Assembly: GCA_023415055.1 (NCBI GenBank)
Contig: JAEZLZ010000065.1
Coordinates: 93,582-157,581 of the forward strand
Source: Bacillota bacterium
GTDB lineage: Bacteria; Bacillota; Clostridia; Lachnospirales; Lachnospiraceae
Direction of reading: 5' to 3'
DNA: 64,000 nt
The first letter of the stretch is position 1; each line of letters opens with the position of its first letter. The notes below the pieces were generated by a model that ran no database searches, was not told the DNA's origin, and saw only the letters and a program-made list of their open reading frames with translations. The position numbers and the translations under genes were made by a program. Of the stretch, positions 34,331 to 43,046 are shown piece by piece.

Positions 34331-34645
34331 ATGAAAATTGGTTTAACAGACGATGATGGTAAAACGTTGAAGGTCAGAGAACTAACAGATCAAGAGTTAA
34401 AGGATTTTATAAAACAGTTTGGCTCATATAAAATTTTTAAACCCTTTTTTAGAAGGTCCCTAATAGCAAGGCAAAGTAAATATTATATTGGTATTAATAT
34501 AAGTGATCCGTCAAGAAATTTTGAAGTATTGTTTCCGCTTACAGATATAGGAGAGATAAATCTTGTTCGATATACTTTTTACCCCTATCGAGCGAAACAT
34601 ATAGATATGTACCACTATTTACTTGATTTATTAAAACTTGAGTAA
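34331..34645 (+). CDS. Small hypothetical protein, possibly a gene remnant
   Basis: A 104-residue frame with charged and aromatic residues (KDFIKQFGSYKIFKPFFRRS, FPLTDIGEINLV, TFYPYRAKHIDMY). I recognise no family. The start has no ribosome binding site, and the region is AT-rich compared with pckA and metG, suggesting a recent arrival or a decayed gene. It lies between two terminators (34176 and 34656). It could be a fragment of an effector or immunity-like cargo gene; this is only inference. Confidence 0.4.
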   Translation: MKIGLTDDDGKTLKVRELTDQELKDFIKQFGSYKIFKPFFRRSLIARQSKYYIGINISDPSRNFEVLFPLTDIGEINLVRYTFYPYRAKHIDMYHYLLDLLKLE

Positions 34646-34655
34646 ATGGTTAAAA

Positions 34656-34780
34656 AAAGAAAGCGCTTATACGTACCTATAGATACACCTGACTTGCCTT
34701 TCCCTCAGGCGGATTAAACATCCGCAATCGGCCGGTCTGCGTCATCTGTGTCTATAGATGCGTATAGCCCTTTCTTTTCT
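34656..34780. other. Branched hairpin structure, metG 3' UTR / bidirectional terminator
   Basis: A long outer stem (AGAAAGCGCTTATACG with CGTATAGCCCTTTCT, extended by CTATAGATACA with TGTGTCTATAG) encloses smaller stems CCTGA/TCAGG, CGGAT/ATCCG and a central CGGCCG element. T-rich tracts flank both sides. It lies between the small plus-strand gene and metG (convergent), so it serves as a terminator for both; the branching is unusual for a simple terminator. Confidence 0.6.
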
Positions 34781-34820
34781 TTTTCAAAGAAGTTGTTTAT
34801 TTCTCTCAGAACTTCAAAAA

Positions 34821-36806
34821 TTACTGGATCTCCGCTCCGGAGGGCATCGGTTTCTCCGGAACCATCAGTGCAAGATTACCCTCAGCATCCTCTGCACAGA
34901 GTAACATTCCTTCCGATAACATTCCGGCTAAGGTAGCAGGCTTTAAGTTTACTACTACCATAACCTTCTTGCCAACCATCTGCTCCGGAGTGTAATGTGC
35001 CTTGATACCGGATACGATCTGCTTCACCTGGGAGCCAATCTTCACCTGCGAGCACAACAGCTTCTTGGATTTCTTCACCTCTTCGCAGGCGATAATCTCG
35101 CCGATCTGGAACTGAAGCTTTGCAAAATCATCATAAGTGATCTCCGGTTTTGCTTCAATATCAATTATATCAGAAGTGTTCACATCAGAAGCATCTGCTG
35201 GTGCAGCTTCAATTTTAACTTCCTTAACCTCTTTCATCTCTTCCACTTTCGCTAATACCTCCTTCAGGTCTAGTCTTGCAAATAAAATCTCCGGTGTCTC
35301 TGTCACCTTAGTTCCGGATACGTATCGTCCATAGTTTTCGTATTCATTCATTGTGCGGATTTTTGCATTCAGCTGAGCCATAATCTTTGCTGCAGTTTCC
35401 GGCATAAAGGATTCTAATAAGCTCGTGCCGATACAGATGCTTTCTACCAGATTGTAAAGTACCGTTTCCAAGCGGGCTTTCTTACTTTCTTCCTTGGCCA
35501 GTGCCCAGGGCAATGTCTCGTCAATATACTTGTTACAACGCTTAAACAGAATAAAGATCTCGCTGATGGCATCAGCCACACGAAGCTTCTCCATCTTAGC
35601 AAAAACCTTCTTCGGTGTCTCAAGAGCAAGTGCAATCAGCTCCTCATCCACCGGCTCTTTTTCGTTACCATTATTCACAACTCCTCCAAAGTACTTATTG
35701 GACATGGATACGGTACGATTCACCAGATTACCTAAGGTATTTGCCAGGTCGGAATTGATTCTCTCAACTAAAAGCTCCCAGGAAATGATTCCATCATTAT
35801 CAAAAGGCATCTCATGCAGTACAAAATAACGGACTGCGTCTACGCCGAACAATTTCACAAGATCATCTGCATAAAGCACATTTCCCTTGGACTTACTCAT
35901 CTTATCTGCAGCACTGCCCTGCATCAGCCAGGGATGACCGAATACCTGCTTCGGAAGCTCTATCTCAAGTGCCATCAGAATGATCGGCCAATAGATAGTA
36001 TGGAAGCGAATGATATCCTTACCTATCAGATGGAGATCTGCCGGCCAGTATTTTTTGAACTGATCTGTGCTGTTGCCATCAGCATCATAGCCGATACCGG
36101 TGATGTAATTACTTAAAGCATCCAGCCACACATATACGACATGCTTATCATCAAAATCCACCGGAATACCCCATTTGAACGAGGTACGGGATACGCACAG
36201 GTCCTGAAGACCGGGAAGCAAGAAGTTATTCATCATTTCGTTCTTTCTGGATTCCGGCTGAATAAATTCCGGATGTGTATTAATGTGTTCTATCAAGCGG
36301 TCCGCATATTTACTGAGCTTTAAGAAATATGCCTCCTCCTTCGCGGGCTGTACCTCTCTGCCACAGTCGGGACATTTGCCGTCCACCAGCTGGGAAGGAG
36401 TAAAGAAGGATTCGCAGGGAGTACAATACATTCCTTCATAATGCCCTTTATAGATATCGCCTTTCTCATATAATTTGCGGAAAATCTTCTGAATCTGCCT
36501 CTCATGGTCCGCATCCGTCGTTCGGATGAATTTATCATAGGAACAGTTCATCAGATCCCAGATGTCCTTAATCTGTCCGGCAACACCATCTACAAACTCC
36601 TTTGGTGTGATACCTGCCTCTGCTGCCTTTAATTCGATCTTCTGTCCGTGCTCATCCGTTCCTGTCTGGAAGAATACATCATAGCCTTCCATTCTCTTAA
36701 ATCGTGCAATACTGTCTGCCAATACGATCTCATAAGTATTTCCAATATGCGGTTTACCTGAGGTATAAGCGATTGCTGTTGTAATGTAATATGGTTTTTT
36801 GCTCAT
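34821..36806 (-). CDS. metG: Methionyl-tRNA synthetase with C-terminal tRNA-binding domain
   Basis: It charges tRNA-Met with methionine in the cytosol. The 661-residue protein has the class I signature KPHIGNTYEI near residue 17, the zinc-binding CTPCES and CPDCGR pair near 127-147, the KMSKSKGN loop near 300, and the C-terminal EMAP/Arc1p-like tRNA-binding domain from about 550 (FQIGEIIACEEVKKSKKL). The AAAGGAT site is somewhat far (about 12 nt) from ATG 36806. It is controlled by the T-box leader upstream. It is monocistronic. Confidence 0.96.
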   Translation of the reverse strand: MSKKPYYITTAIAYTSGKPHIGNTYEIVLADSIARFKRMEGYDVFFQTGTDEHGQKIELKAAEAGITPKEFVDGVAGQIKDIWDLMNCSYDKFIRTTDADHERQIQKIFRKLYEKGDIYKGHYEGMYCTPCESFFTPSQLVDGKCPDCGREVQPAKEEAYFLKLSKYADRLIEHINTHPEFIQPESRKNEMMNNFLLPGLQDLCVSRTSFKWGIPVDFDDKHVVYVWLDALSNYITGIGYDADGNSTDQFKKYWPADLHLIGKDIIRFHTIYWPIILMALEIELPKQVFGHPWLMQGSAADKMSKSKGNVLYADDLVKLFGVDAVRYFVLHEMPFDNDGIISWELLVERINSDLANTLGNLVNRTVSMSNKYFGGVVNNGNEKEPVDEELIALALETPKKVFAKMEKLRVADAISEIFILFKRCNKYIDETLPWALAKEESKKARLETVLYNLVESICIGTSLLESFMPETAAKIMAQLNAKIRTMNEYENYGRYVSGTKVTETPEILFARLDLKEVLAKVEEMKEVKEVKIEAAPADASDVNTSDIIDIEAKPEITYDDFAKLQFQIGEIIACEEVKKSKKLLCSQVKIGSQVKQIVSGIKAHYTPEQMVGKKVMVVVNLKPATLAGMLSEGMLLCAEDAEGNLALMVPEKPMPSGAEIQ

Positions 36807-36924
36807 GCTACATCAATCCTTTCTATTCTTAAATTTCTTCTAACATTATCTTTCCTCAAAGCTTATGTTCCCGGTTCTTATATCCCTGTGTCTGTCCTGT
36901 CTGCTTTGTGATTCCTTTTAAACA

Positions 36925-37232
36925 TAAAAAAACCCCCATCTTTAATTGTTTAAAGACGAGAGGTGCTCCCGTGGTACCACTTTAATTTACCTTTATTCTA
37001 TCATAAAGGCCTCCATCGCTGCAAATGCTACAGCGCCGCAATATAACGGTTGCCCCCGTCGCAGCCTAAGATTACTCCTCGGTGCGCAGCTCCAAGACCA
37101 TCTTCCAACGCTTTTGCAGGCTTACTTTTGTAAACCGGAGTTTCCTCCCTCTCCCCTTCTCAACCTATGCGGGGTTCTCTGTTAAGTGCTATGGCGTGTA
37201 CTCTTCTTTTCCTTGCCTTTTCCCTGTGTTTA
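36925..37232 (-). ncRNA. Met-specific T-box leader of metG
   Basis: Read on the minus strand, stem I contains the AGAGA element (ACAGAGAACCCC) and the GGTTGAGA loop. The codon AUG at 37101-37099, in GAAGAUGGUC just before the TTGGAGCTG segment that normally follows the specifier, fits methionine. The T-box AAAGTGGTACCACGGGAG follows, and then a terminator (TCTTTAA / TTAAAGA with seven T). Uncharged tRNA-Met would stabilise the antiterminator and raise metG expression. Confidence 0.88.
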
Positions 37233-37238
37233 TGTCAA

Positions 37239-37267
37239 AGTATACCATGTGATTTAGGCTTTGTCAA
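37239..37267 (-). promoter_or_regulatory. Sigma-A promoter of the metG T-box transcript
   Basis: TTGACA (37267-37262), a 17-nt spacer and TATACT (37244-37239) on the minus strand. It fits transcription start near 37232. Confidence 0.85.
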
Positions 37268-37340
37268 AGTATTTCCTTTTATGCATCGGATGATAAAGAT
37301 TATTCTGTCTGGCATTCAGATGGATTTTCGTGTCAACACA

Positions 37341-37349
37341 TGCTATAAT
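37341..37349 (+). promoter_or_regulatory. Extended -10 promoter of the DUF4846-CapA gene
   Basis: TGCTATAAT gives a TG-N-TATAAT extended -10 box 32 nt before the ATG at 37381. No good -35 box is visible, as common for extended -10 promoters. Confidence 0.6.
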
Positions 37350-37380
37350 AAATACAATTTTGAAAAGATCGGAGGCTGCC

Positions 37381-39495
37381 ATGAAGACAAGAATAAAAAC
37401 AAGTAAGAAAGCTTTCATTTTATGTGCATTTTTAATCCTTGGGCTAGGGATGATACTACTATCCGGTTGCAGTCGGGTAAAGAGTAATCCATCTCCTGAG
37501 CCTTCCTCCATAAATAAGGATCGCATCGATACGGTTACAGAGGCACCAACAGAGCAAAATGTTCTGCCGACCGGCTCACCGGAATCCGCAGGCGAACAGG
37601 AGAGTAACACTGTTATAATAAACGAATCCGGAACGGATCTGGTAAGCAGAATCAAAGCGCCGGAGGGATTTACCCGCGTATCCTCTGCAAGTGGTGAGTT
37701 AACGGATTATATTCGAAAGCTTCCCCTCAAAGGAGTCGGTGAAAAACTTCGCTTATATAATGGGAAACCCAAGGGTAATCAGAATAATTTTGCAGCCATC
37801 TTTGATCTTAGTCTTGGAGACCGGGATCTGCAGCAATGTGCTGACTCCGTCCTGCGTATCTATGCCGAATACTATTGGTCTATAAAAGCATATGACAAAA
37901 TCGCCTTTCATCTTACCAACGGCTTCTATATGGAATATACCAAGTGGCGCGACGGGCAACGGATCAAGGTTGACGGCAATAATGTGAGCTGGGTACCAAG
38001 TGCTTCCTACGATGATTCTTACGATGGTCTTCTAGACTATCTTGATATGGTATTTGCTTATGCAGGAACCTTGTCCCTTGCCTCAGAGTGTGATCCGATC
38101 TCTATCAATGAGCTATTACCGGGAGATCTGTTCCTGAAGGGCGGTTCACCGGGTCACTGCGTATTGATCGTTGATATGGCGATTGATCCTAACGGTAATA
38201 AATGCTATCTCCTGGCGCAGGGCTATATGCCGGCACAGGATTTTCATGTTCTAAAGAATCCTCTTCATCCGCAGGATCCCTGGTATTATTCTTCCGAGCT
38301 TACCTATCCTCTGGAAACACCGGAATTTACGTTTCAAGCGGATTCTGCCGTCCGCTTTACTGATTTTATTCTGGAAGGTGCTAATGATTTATCCTCAGCC
38401 ACCGAGACAGAAGAATCAAGCCTCCCTGCCTGGTCACCTTCTGATCCGAAGAAGAGTGAAGGTGCCTCCCAGGTTACACTGCTAGCCGTAGGTGATAATC
38501 TCATCCACATCGAGGTAGTCAAAAGCGGTAAGAAGAAGGACGGGAGTTTGAATTACGATCACTTATATTCCAATCTTAAGGATGCGATCAGTACTGCAGA
38601 TATTGCGATTGTAAATCAGGAAACCATTCTCGGCGGGGATGATTTCCCTTATTCCGGTTATCCGAGCTTTAACTCTCCCACAGAGATCGGGGATGCCTTG
38701 GTGAATGCCGGATTTGATATTATCCTGCAGGCAACCAATCATGCTATGGATATGGGCTTACAAGGGGTGGAGAATACCTTGGATTTCTGGAAGAGTAAGC
38801 CGGGGGTAACAATGCTCGGGATCAATGAATCAGCAGAAGCTCAGAACAGAATCACCGTGATTGAGAAGAATGGGATCCGTCTTGCTCTCCTTAATTACAC
38901 TTATAGTCTGAATGGATATTCCCTGCCAAAGGATAAGCCCTATCTTGTCAATATGCTGGATAAGAAAAAGATGGCAGAGGATATCAGGAAGGCCGAGGAA
39001 CTTGCGGATTTTACGATTGTATTTCCTCATTGGGGTACAGAATATGTCTATAAGGCGTCCTCGATGCAAGAGGAGCTTACCTCCTTTTATTACGATCACG
39101 GAGTGGACCTGGTGATTGGAACCCATCCTCATGTAATCGAACCGGTAGAGTGGATTGAGACCGAGAAGGATCATAAAATGCTGGTTTATTACTCCTTAGG
39201 TAATTTTATGTCCTATCAAAAGGAAGCTCCACGAATGCTAGGTGCCATGGCTGGGGTTACGATAACAAAAGATGAGAGTGGAACTTATATCAGTGAGGCA
39301 GATATTACTCCGCTCGTAACCCACTACGAGAACGGACCTGCCGATTATCATTACGGAATTTATAAATTGTCAGATTATACCCCGGAGCTTGCAAAGGTGC
39401 ACGGCGTATCAGACATCGCCAAGAATGGTGCTATGAATTATCAGAATACCATAGATCTTGCTAAGCAGGTACTCGGTTCCTGGTACAAAGATTAA
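37381..39495 (+). CDS. DUF4846-CapA fusion lipoprotein
   Basis: A 704-residue exported lipoprotein. The signal peptide ends in LLSGC (Cys near 31), and the linker is rich in Ser, Pro and Thr. Residues about 80-330 match DUF4846 (for example LKGVGEKLRLYNGKPK, GDLFLKGGSPGHCVLIVDMA). Residues about 370-700 are a CapA/PgsA domain, with AVGDNLIH, ADIAIVNQETIL, ILQATNHAMDMG and GTHPHVIEP. CapA domains are calcineurin-like and are linked with polyglutamate capsule and cell-wall functions. GGAGG lies 5 nt before ATG 37381. It is monocistronic. Fusion of these two domains in one chain is unusual. Confidence 0.9.
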   Translation: MKTRIKTSKKAFILCAFLILGLGMILLSGCSRVKSNPSPEPSSINKDRIDTVTEAPTEQNVLPTGSPESAGEQESNTVIINESGTDLVSRIKAPEGFTRVSSASGELTDYIRKLPLKGVGEKLRLYNGKPKGNQNNFAAIFDLSLGDRDLQQCADSVLRIYAEYYWSIKAYDKIAFHLTNGFYMEYTKWRDGQRIKVDGNNVSWVPSASYDDSYDGLLDYLDMVFAYAGTLSLASECDPISINELLPGDLFLKGGSPGHCVLIVDMAIDPNGNKCYLLAQGYMPAQDFHVLKNPLHPQDPWYYSSELTYPLETPEFTFQADSAVRFTDFILEGANDLSSATETEESSLPAWSPSDPKKSEGASQVTLLAVGDNLIHIEVVKSGKKKDGSLNYDHLYSNLKDAISTADIAIVNQETILGGDDFPYSGYPSFNSPTEIGDALVNAGFDIILQATNHAMDMGLQGVENTLDFWKSKPGVTMLGINESAEAQNRITVIEKNGIRLALLNYTYSLNGYSLPKDKPYLVNMLDKKKMAEDIRKAEELADFTIVFPHWGTEYVYKASSMQEELTSFYYDHGVDLVIGTHPHVIEPVEWIETEKDHKMLVYYSLGNFMSYQKEAPRMLGAMAGVTITKDESGTYISEADITPLVTHYENGPADYHYGIYKLSDYTPELAKVHGVSDIAKNGAMNYQNTIDLAKQVLGSWYKD

Positions 39496-39542
39496 GGCTT
39501 ATCGCAATCTCAAGGGACACGCTTAGTGTACACTCTGCTGCC

Positions 39543-39590
39543 ATAAACGATAGAAAGCACGCTTCGCGAACTTTCTATTGTCATGAATTA
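39543..39590 (+). repeat. Dispersed palindromic element, copy A
   Basis: The core AGAAAGCACGCTTCGCGAA then CTTTCT forms an imperfect hairpin, followed by ATTGTCATGAATTA. It differs from the reverse-strand copy at 44152-44200 at only about three of 48 positions. It lies 48 nt after the DUF4846-CapA stop codon. Confidence 0.8.
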
Positions 39591-39648
39591 AATAAGGTTG
39601 ACCAAAAAGGTATATCTTAATTGATATACGTTTTGGTCAACCTTATTC
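39591..39648 (+). terminator. Long stem terminator after the DUF4846-CapA gene
   Basis: ATAAGGTTGACCAAAA and TTTTGGTCAACCTTAT are perfect complements. GTATATC and GATATAC pair inside them, giving a stem of over 23 bp. It ends plus-strand transcription and may block readthrough from galE, which ends at 39921 on the other strand. Confidence 0.75.
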
Positions 39649-39920
39649 TATAAATCTTCTACCCTCTCGCTTCCCCAACTTCTTCCTCTGGGTAATACCT
39701 TCTCCAGTACTAACCTTTTAAAGGTTATCAAATTTTCGTCATATTGTCAATAGTATTTGAATTTTTTCTTAAAATATATGTCAAAATGCACTACAAAAAG
39801 CAATAAATGCTTCTAATTTTAATCCAATTTTGAAATAAGTTTCATCAAAACCACCAGATATTGGGCTTGACTTTTTACATGTACTATTTATAGTTTTTGT
39901 TTTATTCTACAGCTATTGAA

Positions 39921-40934
39921 TCAATTTTTATATCCCTTTGGATATTTACACTGCCAGCGATAGGAGTCCTCACACATCTTATCAATTCCCCGCTCTGCCT
40001 TCCATCCAAGCTCCCGATATGCTTTGGTCGCATCCGCATAAGACACCGCGATATCTCCGGGTCTTCTGGGTGTAACCACATAGGGTAGCTTTTTATTACA
40101 CGCCTTTTCATAATTATGTATGATATCAAGAACACTATAGCCTACTCCGGTACCGAGATTGTAGACGACTAATCCCGGATTATTCCTCAACTTTTCAATT
40201 GCTTTGACATGTCCTAGTGCCAGATCCACTACATGGATATAGTCTCTGACTCCGGTTCCATCTGGCGTATCATAATCGTTTCCAAAGACATTCACCTGAC
40301 GAAGCTCTCCAATTGCTACCTTAGCAACATAAGGAACCAGGTTATTCGGAATGCCGTTCGGATCCTCTCCAATCTCACCGCTTTCATGTGCCCCGATGGG
40401 ATTAAAGTAACGAAGAATCGCAATATTCCAGGAAGGATCCGATTGATACAGATCCTGAAGCATCTCCTCGATCATCAGCTTAGTGCGTCCATAAGGGTTA
40501 GTCGCGGATAATGGCATATCCTCCGTTACAGGAACCTTCTCCGGATCGCCGTATACTGTTGCCGAGGAGGAGAAAACCAAGCTTTTTACGTCAAATTCCT
40601 GCATTACTTCAAGAAGATTGATCGTCCCGCTAAGATTATTTTTAAAATATTTTAATGGTATCAGGCAAGACTCACCCACTGCCTTTAAGCCTGCAAAATG
40701 AATCACGGAATCGATCTTTTCCTTAGAAAAGATCTGTCTGAGACTCTCTTTATCCACAATATCTGCCTCATAGAAGGTGATCTTCTTACCTGTTAATAAC
40801 TCCACTCTATGTACTGATTCCATGGAAGAGTTACTCAGATTATCGACTACCACAACATCATAGCCAGCATTCATTAGTTCAAGATTCGTATGACTTGCGA
40901 TATATCCGGCCCCGCCGGTTACTAGGATTTTCAT
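39921..40934 (-). CDS. galE: UDP-glucose 4-epimerase
   Basis: It interconverts UDP-galactose and UDP-glucose, using tightly bound NAD, for galactose use or cell-envelope sugars. The 337-residue protein has the Rossmann motif GGAGYIASH at 7-15, the SSATVYGD segment near 124, the catalytic YGRTK motif near 148, and the family segment VYNLGTGVGYSVLDI. AAAGGAGAGG precedes ATG 40934. No galactokinase or transferase gene is adjacent. Confidence 0.96.
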   Translation of the reverse strand: MKILVTGGAGYIASHTNLELMNAGYDVVVVDNLSNSSMESVHRVELLTGKKITFYEADIVDKESLRQIFSKEKIDSVIHFAGLKAVGESCLIPLKYFKNNLSGTINLLEVMQEFDVKSLVFSSSATVYGDPEKVPVTEDMPLSATNPYGRTKLMIEEMLQDLYQSDPSWNIAILRYFNPIGAHESGEIGEDPNGIPNNLVPYVAKVAIGELRQVNVFGNDYDTPDGTGVRDYIHVVDLALGHVKAIEKLRNNPGLVVYNLGTGVGYSVLDIIHNYEKACNKKLPYVVTPRRPGDIAVSYADATKAYRELGWKAERGIDKMCEDSYRWQCKYPKGYKN

Positions 40935-41158
40935 TTGCTGCCTCTCCTTTGCCTCTTATACTTTTCTATCATTGTATCTCATAACCATTTGTTTGCAAAG
41001 AGTTAATTACGAAATATACATTTTCTGGTATAATTTCCAGCAATACCTCCGTTTCATAAGCGGTATATTATGCTAGAATCTAACATAGTATATACTCTGT
41101 TTTTGTTACTGCAACCAGATGACTTGACCATTCTACCGTACAAAGCAAGGAAAATCAC

Positions 41159-42136
41159 ATGCGAAAATATTTTACATATAAGTATATGCTGCTCTATGGT
41201 ATACTCGCACTAACCGCTGTCTTCTATATCAAAAATATCATAATGTATCAGGCTGACCAGTATAAAACCTCTCTCACCGGGAATGATACTATCCTGACTC
41301 CTGCCCCGACTCCAGTAACACATTCTGAAAAGAGCCCGGATACCATCTATGTCCGGGATGCTGCTCTTGTACTTGGTGACAGTACAGACGTATTGATTCA
41401 AAAGTTCGGACATCCCGCACGTATCTCTAAAACCGAATATGATTATTCTTATTACATATATAATAATGATTATAAAAAGCTATTACTTGTGGCGGTAAAA
41501 AAGGATCAGGTGGTTGGTTTCTACACGGATTCGACCGATTTTGAATATATGGGTATTCCCTATGGAGCGACACTTACTCAGATAAATCATGCACTTAGCG
41601 AAAATCTTCCTCTGTCAAATGTTCTAACAAAATCAATCCCCGGATATAAGATCTCTATTCTTATGGATACCCTTGATACTGGTAACGCAGTCGGTATGTA
41701 TGTAATCTCCGATGAGGATTCAAAGGCTCATTTTGATGATGAGGTATGTGCCTCTGTAGAACAACTTCTCTATGATCTGACCAACTCAGCCCGGGTCAGA
41801 AACGATCAGGCTCCCTACTCCTGGTCCTCTTCTGCCGGACGGGCCGCAAGATTACATAGTCAAAATATGGCCAAAGAAAATTTCTTCAGCCATAACGATC
41901 CTTCTCTACGGAATCCCGGAGACAGGTTAAATGCGGAGGGAATCTCCTATCAAAAATGCAGTGAAAACATCATTGCTGGTTATGACAATGCCATCCTTGC
42001 CTGCCATGGGTGGTATGTCTCCGAAAGGAATCGTAAGAATCTTCTTAGTGATTATTTCCGCTATCTTGGTATCGGTTTTGCCTATGATAAGGGCAGTACC
42101 TACCAAACCTACATAACTCAGATTTTCTATCGATAA
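41159..42136 (+). CDS. CAP (SCP-like) domain protein with CAP-associated domain
   Basis: A 325-residue protein with one N-terminal membrane segment (residues about 10-26) and no lipobox, so it is membrane anchored and exported. Residues about 65-190 match the CAP-associated N-terminal domain (IYVRDAALVLGDS, IQKFGHPARI). The CAP domain follows: LTNSARVRNDQAPYSWSSSA, LHSQNMAKENFFSHNDPS and CSENIIAGY. AAGGAAAA lies before the ATG. Family members occur on spore coats and cell surfaces of Clostridia; the role here is unknown. Confidence 0.88.
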   Translation: MRKYFTYKYMLLYGILALTAVFYIKNIIMYQADQYKTSLTGNDTILTPAPTPVTHSEKSPDTIYVRDAALVLGDSTDVLIQKFGHPARISKTEYDYSYYIYNNDYKKLLLVAVKKDQVVGFYTDSTDFEYMGIPYGATLTQINHALSENLPLSNVLTKSIPGYKISILMDTLDTGNAVGMYVISDEDSKAHFDDEVCASVEQLLYDLTNSARVRNDQAPYSWSSSAGRAARLHSQNMAKENFFSHNDPSLRNPGDRLNAEGISYQKCSENIIAGYDNAILACHGWYVSERNRKNLLSDYFRYLGIGFAYDKGSTYQTYITQIFYR

Positions 42137-42209
42137 TTACTTGCAATCACCAGTGAAATCATTTATCCTTACTAATAGATAGAAGGCAGTAAAGGTATGG
42201 TGATAGAAC

Positions 42210-42968
42210 TTGGACAAGCAGCTTTTTGCCCGGGCCTGTGATGAGGTGATCGGAAAACAGCAGGGCCTCGGCGGGATCGGAACCCTTGGAGAGAAGACCG
42301 TCCATTCAGTACTGAAATCATATATGTCCCCCAATCACCTCAACCATGAGATCAAGGTTGGGGGATTTGTTGCGGATATCTGCACCGGTAACGAAATCAT
42401 TGAGATCCAGACACGTCAATTTTACAAATTAAGACGAAAGTTACAGACCTTTCTCGCCTTTGCACCGGTGACAATCGTCTATCCTATCCCCCGCACGAAG
42501 TGGATTCGCTGGGTTAATCCACAGACCGGCGAGATTAGTCCACGAAGGAAATCACCCAAGGCCGGGGTCCCCTATGCTATCTTTCCTGAGCTGTACCAAA
42601 TCAAAGAATTTCTGATGAATCCAAATCTCAATCTGAAGATCGTGATGATGGATCTTGAAGAATACCGGTTATTGGATGGCTGGAGTGAGGATAAGAAAAA
42701 GGGTTCTACCCGAAGTGACCGTATCCCGACCGATCTTATTTACGAGCTGGATATTTGCGGGGCTGAGGACTATCAGCTTCTGATCCCCGAGATGCTTATG
42801 AATGATTTTACAGCCAGGGATTTTAAGAAAGTCTCCGGCTTATCCCTTCCCATATCGCGAACCGCACTGTATGTCCTCAATTATGTAGGTGCTGTGGAAC
42901 GAATCGGTAAGAAGGGGAATACTTTTATCTATCGGCGTTCGATGGGAGTCTTAGCTAAATGCGAATAG
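42210..42968 (+). CDS. Conserved hypothetical, nuclease-like N-terminal domain
   Basis: A 252-residue protein. The first half has a pattern like a restriction-endonuclease fold: GEKTVHSVLKSYM, then HEIKVGGFVADICTGNEIIEIQTR, with Asp in ADI and a Glu-x-Gln strand. The usual catalytic lysine appears as Gln, so activity is doubtful. The C-terminal half looks like a winged-helix segment (LMNDFTARDFKKVSGLSLPIS, TALYVLNYVGAVERI). The start is TTG 42210 with GGTGAT upstream; no ATG fits, since a stop lies two codons upstream. It sits 74 nt after the CAP gene, in the same direction. Confidence 0.7.
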   Translation: MDKQLFARACDEVIGKQQGLGGIGTLGEKTVHSVLKSYMSPNHLNHEIKVGGFVADICTGNEIIEIQTRQFYKLRRKLQTFLAFAPVTIVYPIPRTKWIRWVNPQTGEISPRRKSPKAGVPYAIFPELYQIKEFLMNPNLNLKIVMMDLEEYRLLDGWSEDKKKGSTRSDRIPTDLIYELDICGAEDYQLLIPEMLMNDFTARDFKKVSGLSLPISRTALYVLNYVGAVERIGKKGNTFIYRRSMGVLAKCE

Positions 42969-43046
42969 AATCAGTTAAATTTATTAATATTATCATTAAG
43001 GTGTTACATAAAAAATCAGATCAGAATGGAGGAAAGGATGGAGTAA

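Noticed and set aside
40233..40511. Plus-strand ORF inside galE, and similar antisense ORFs in most genes
   Set aside because: Shadow frames of well-supported genes, with no ribosome binding site or domain.
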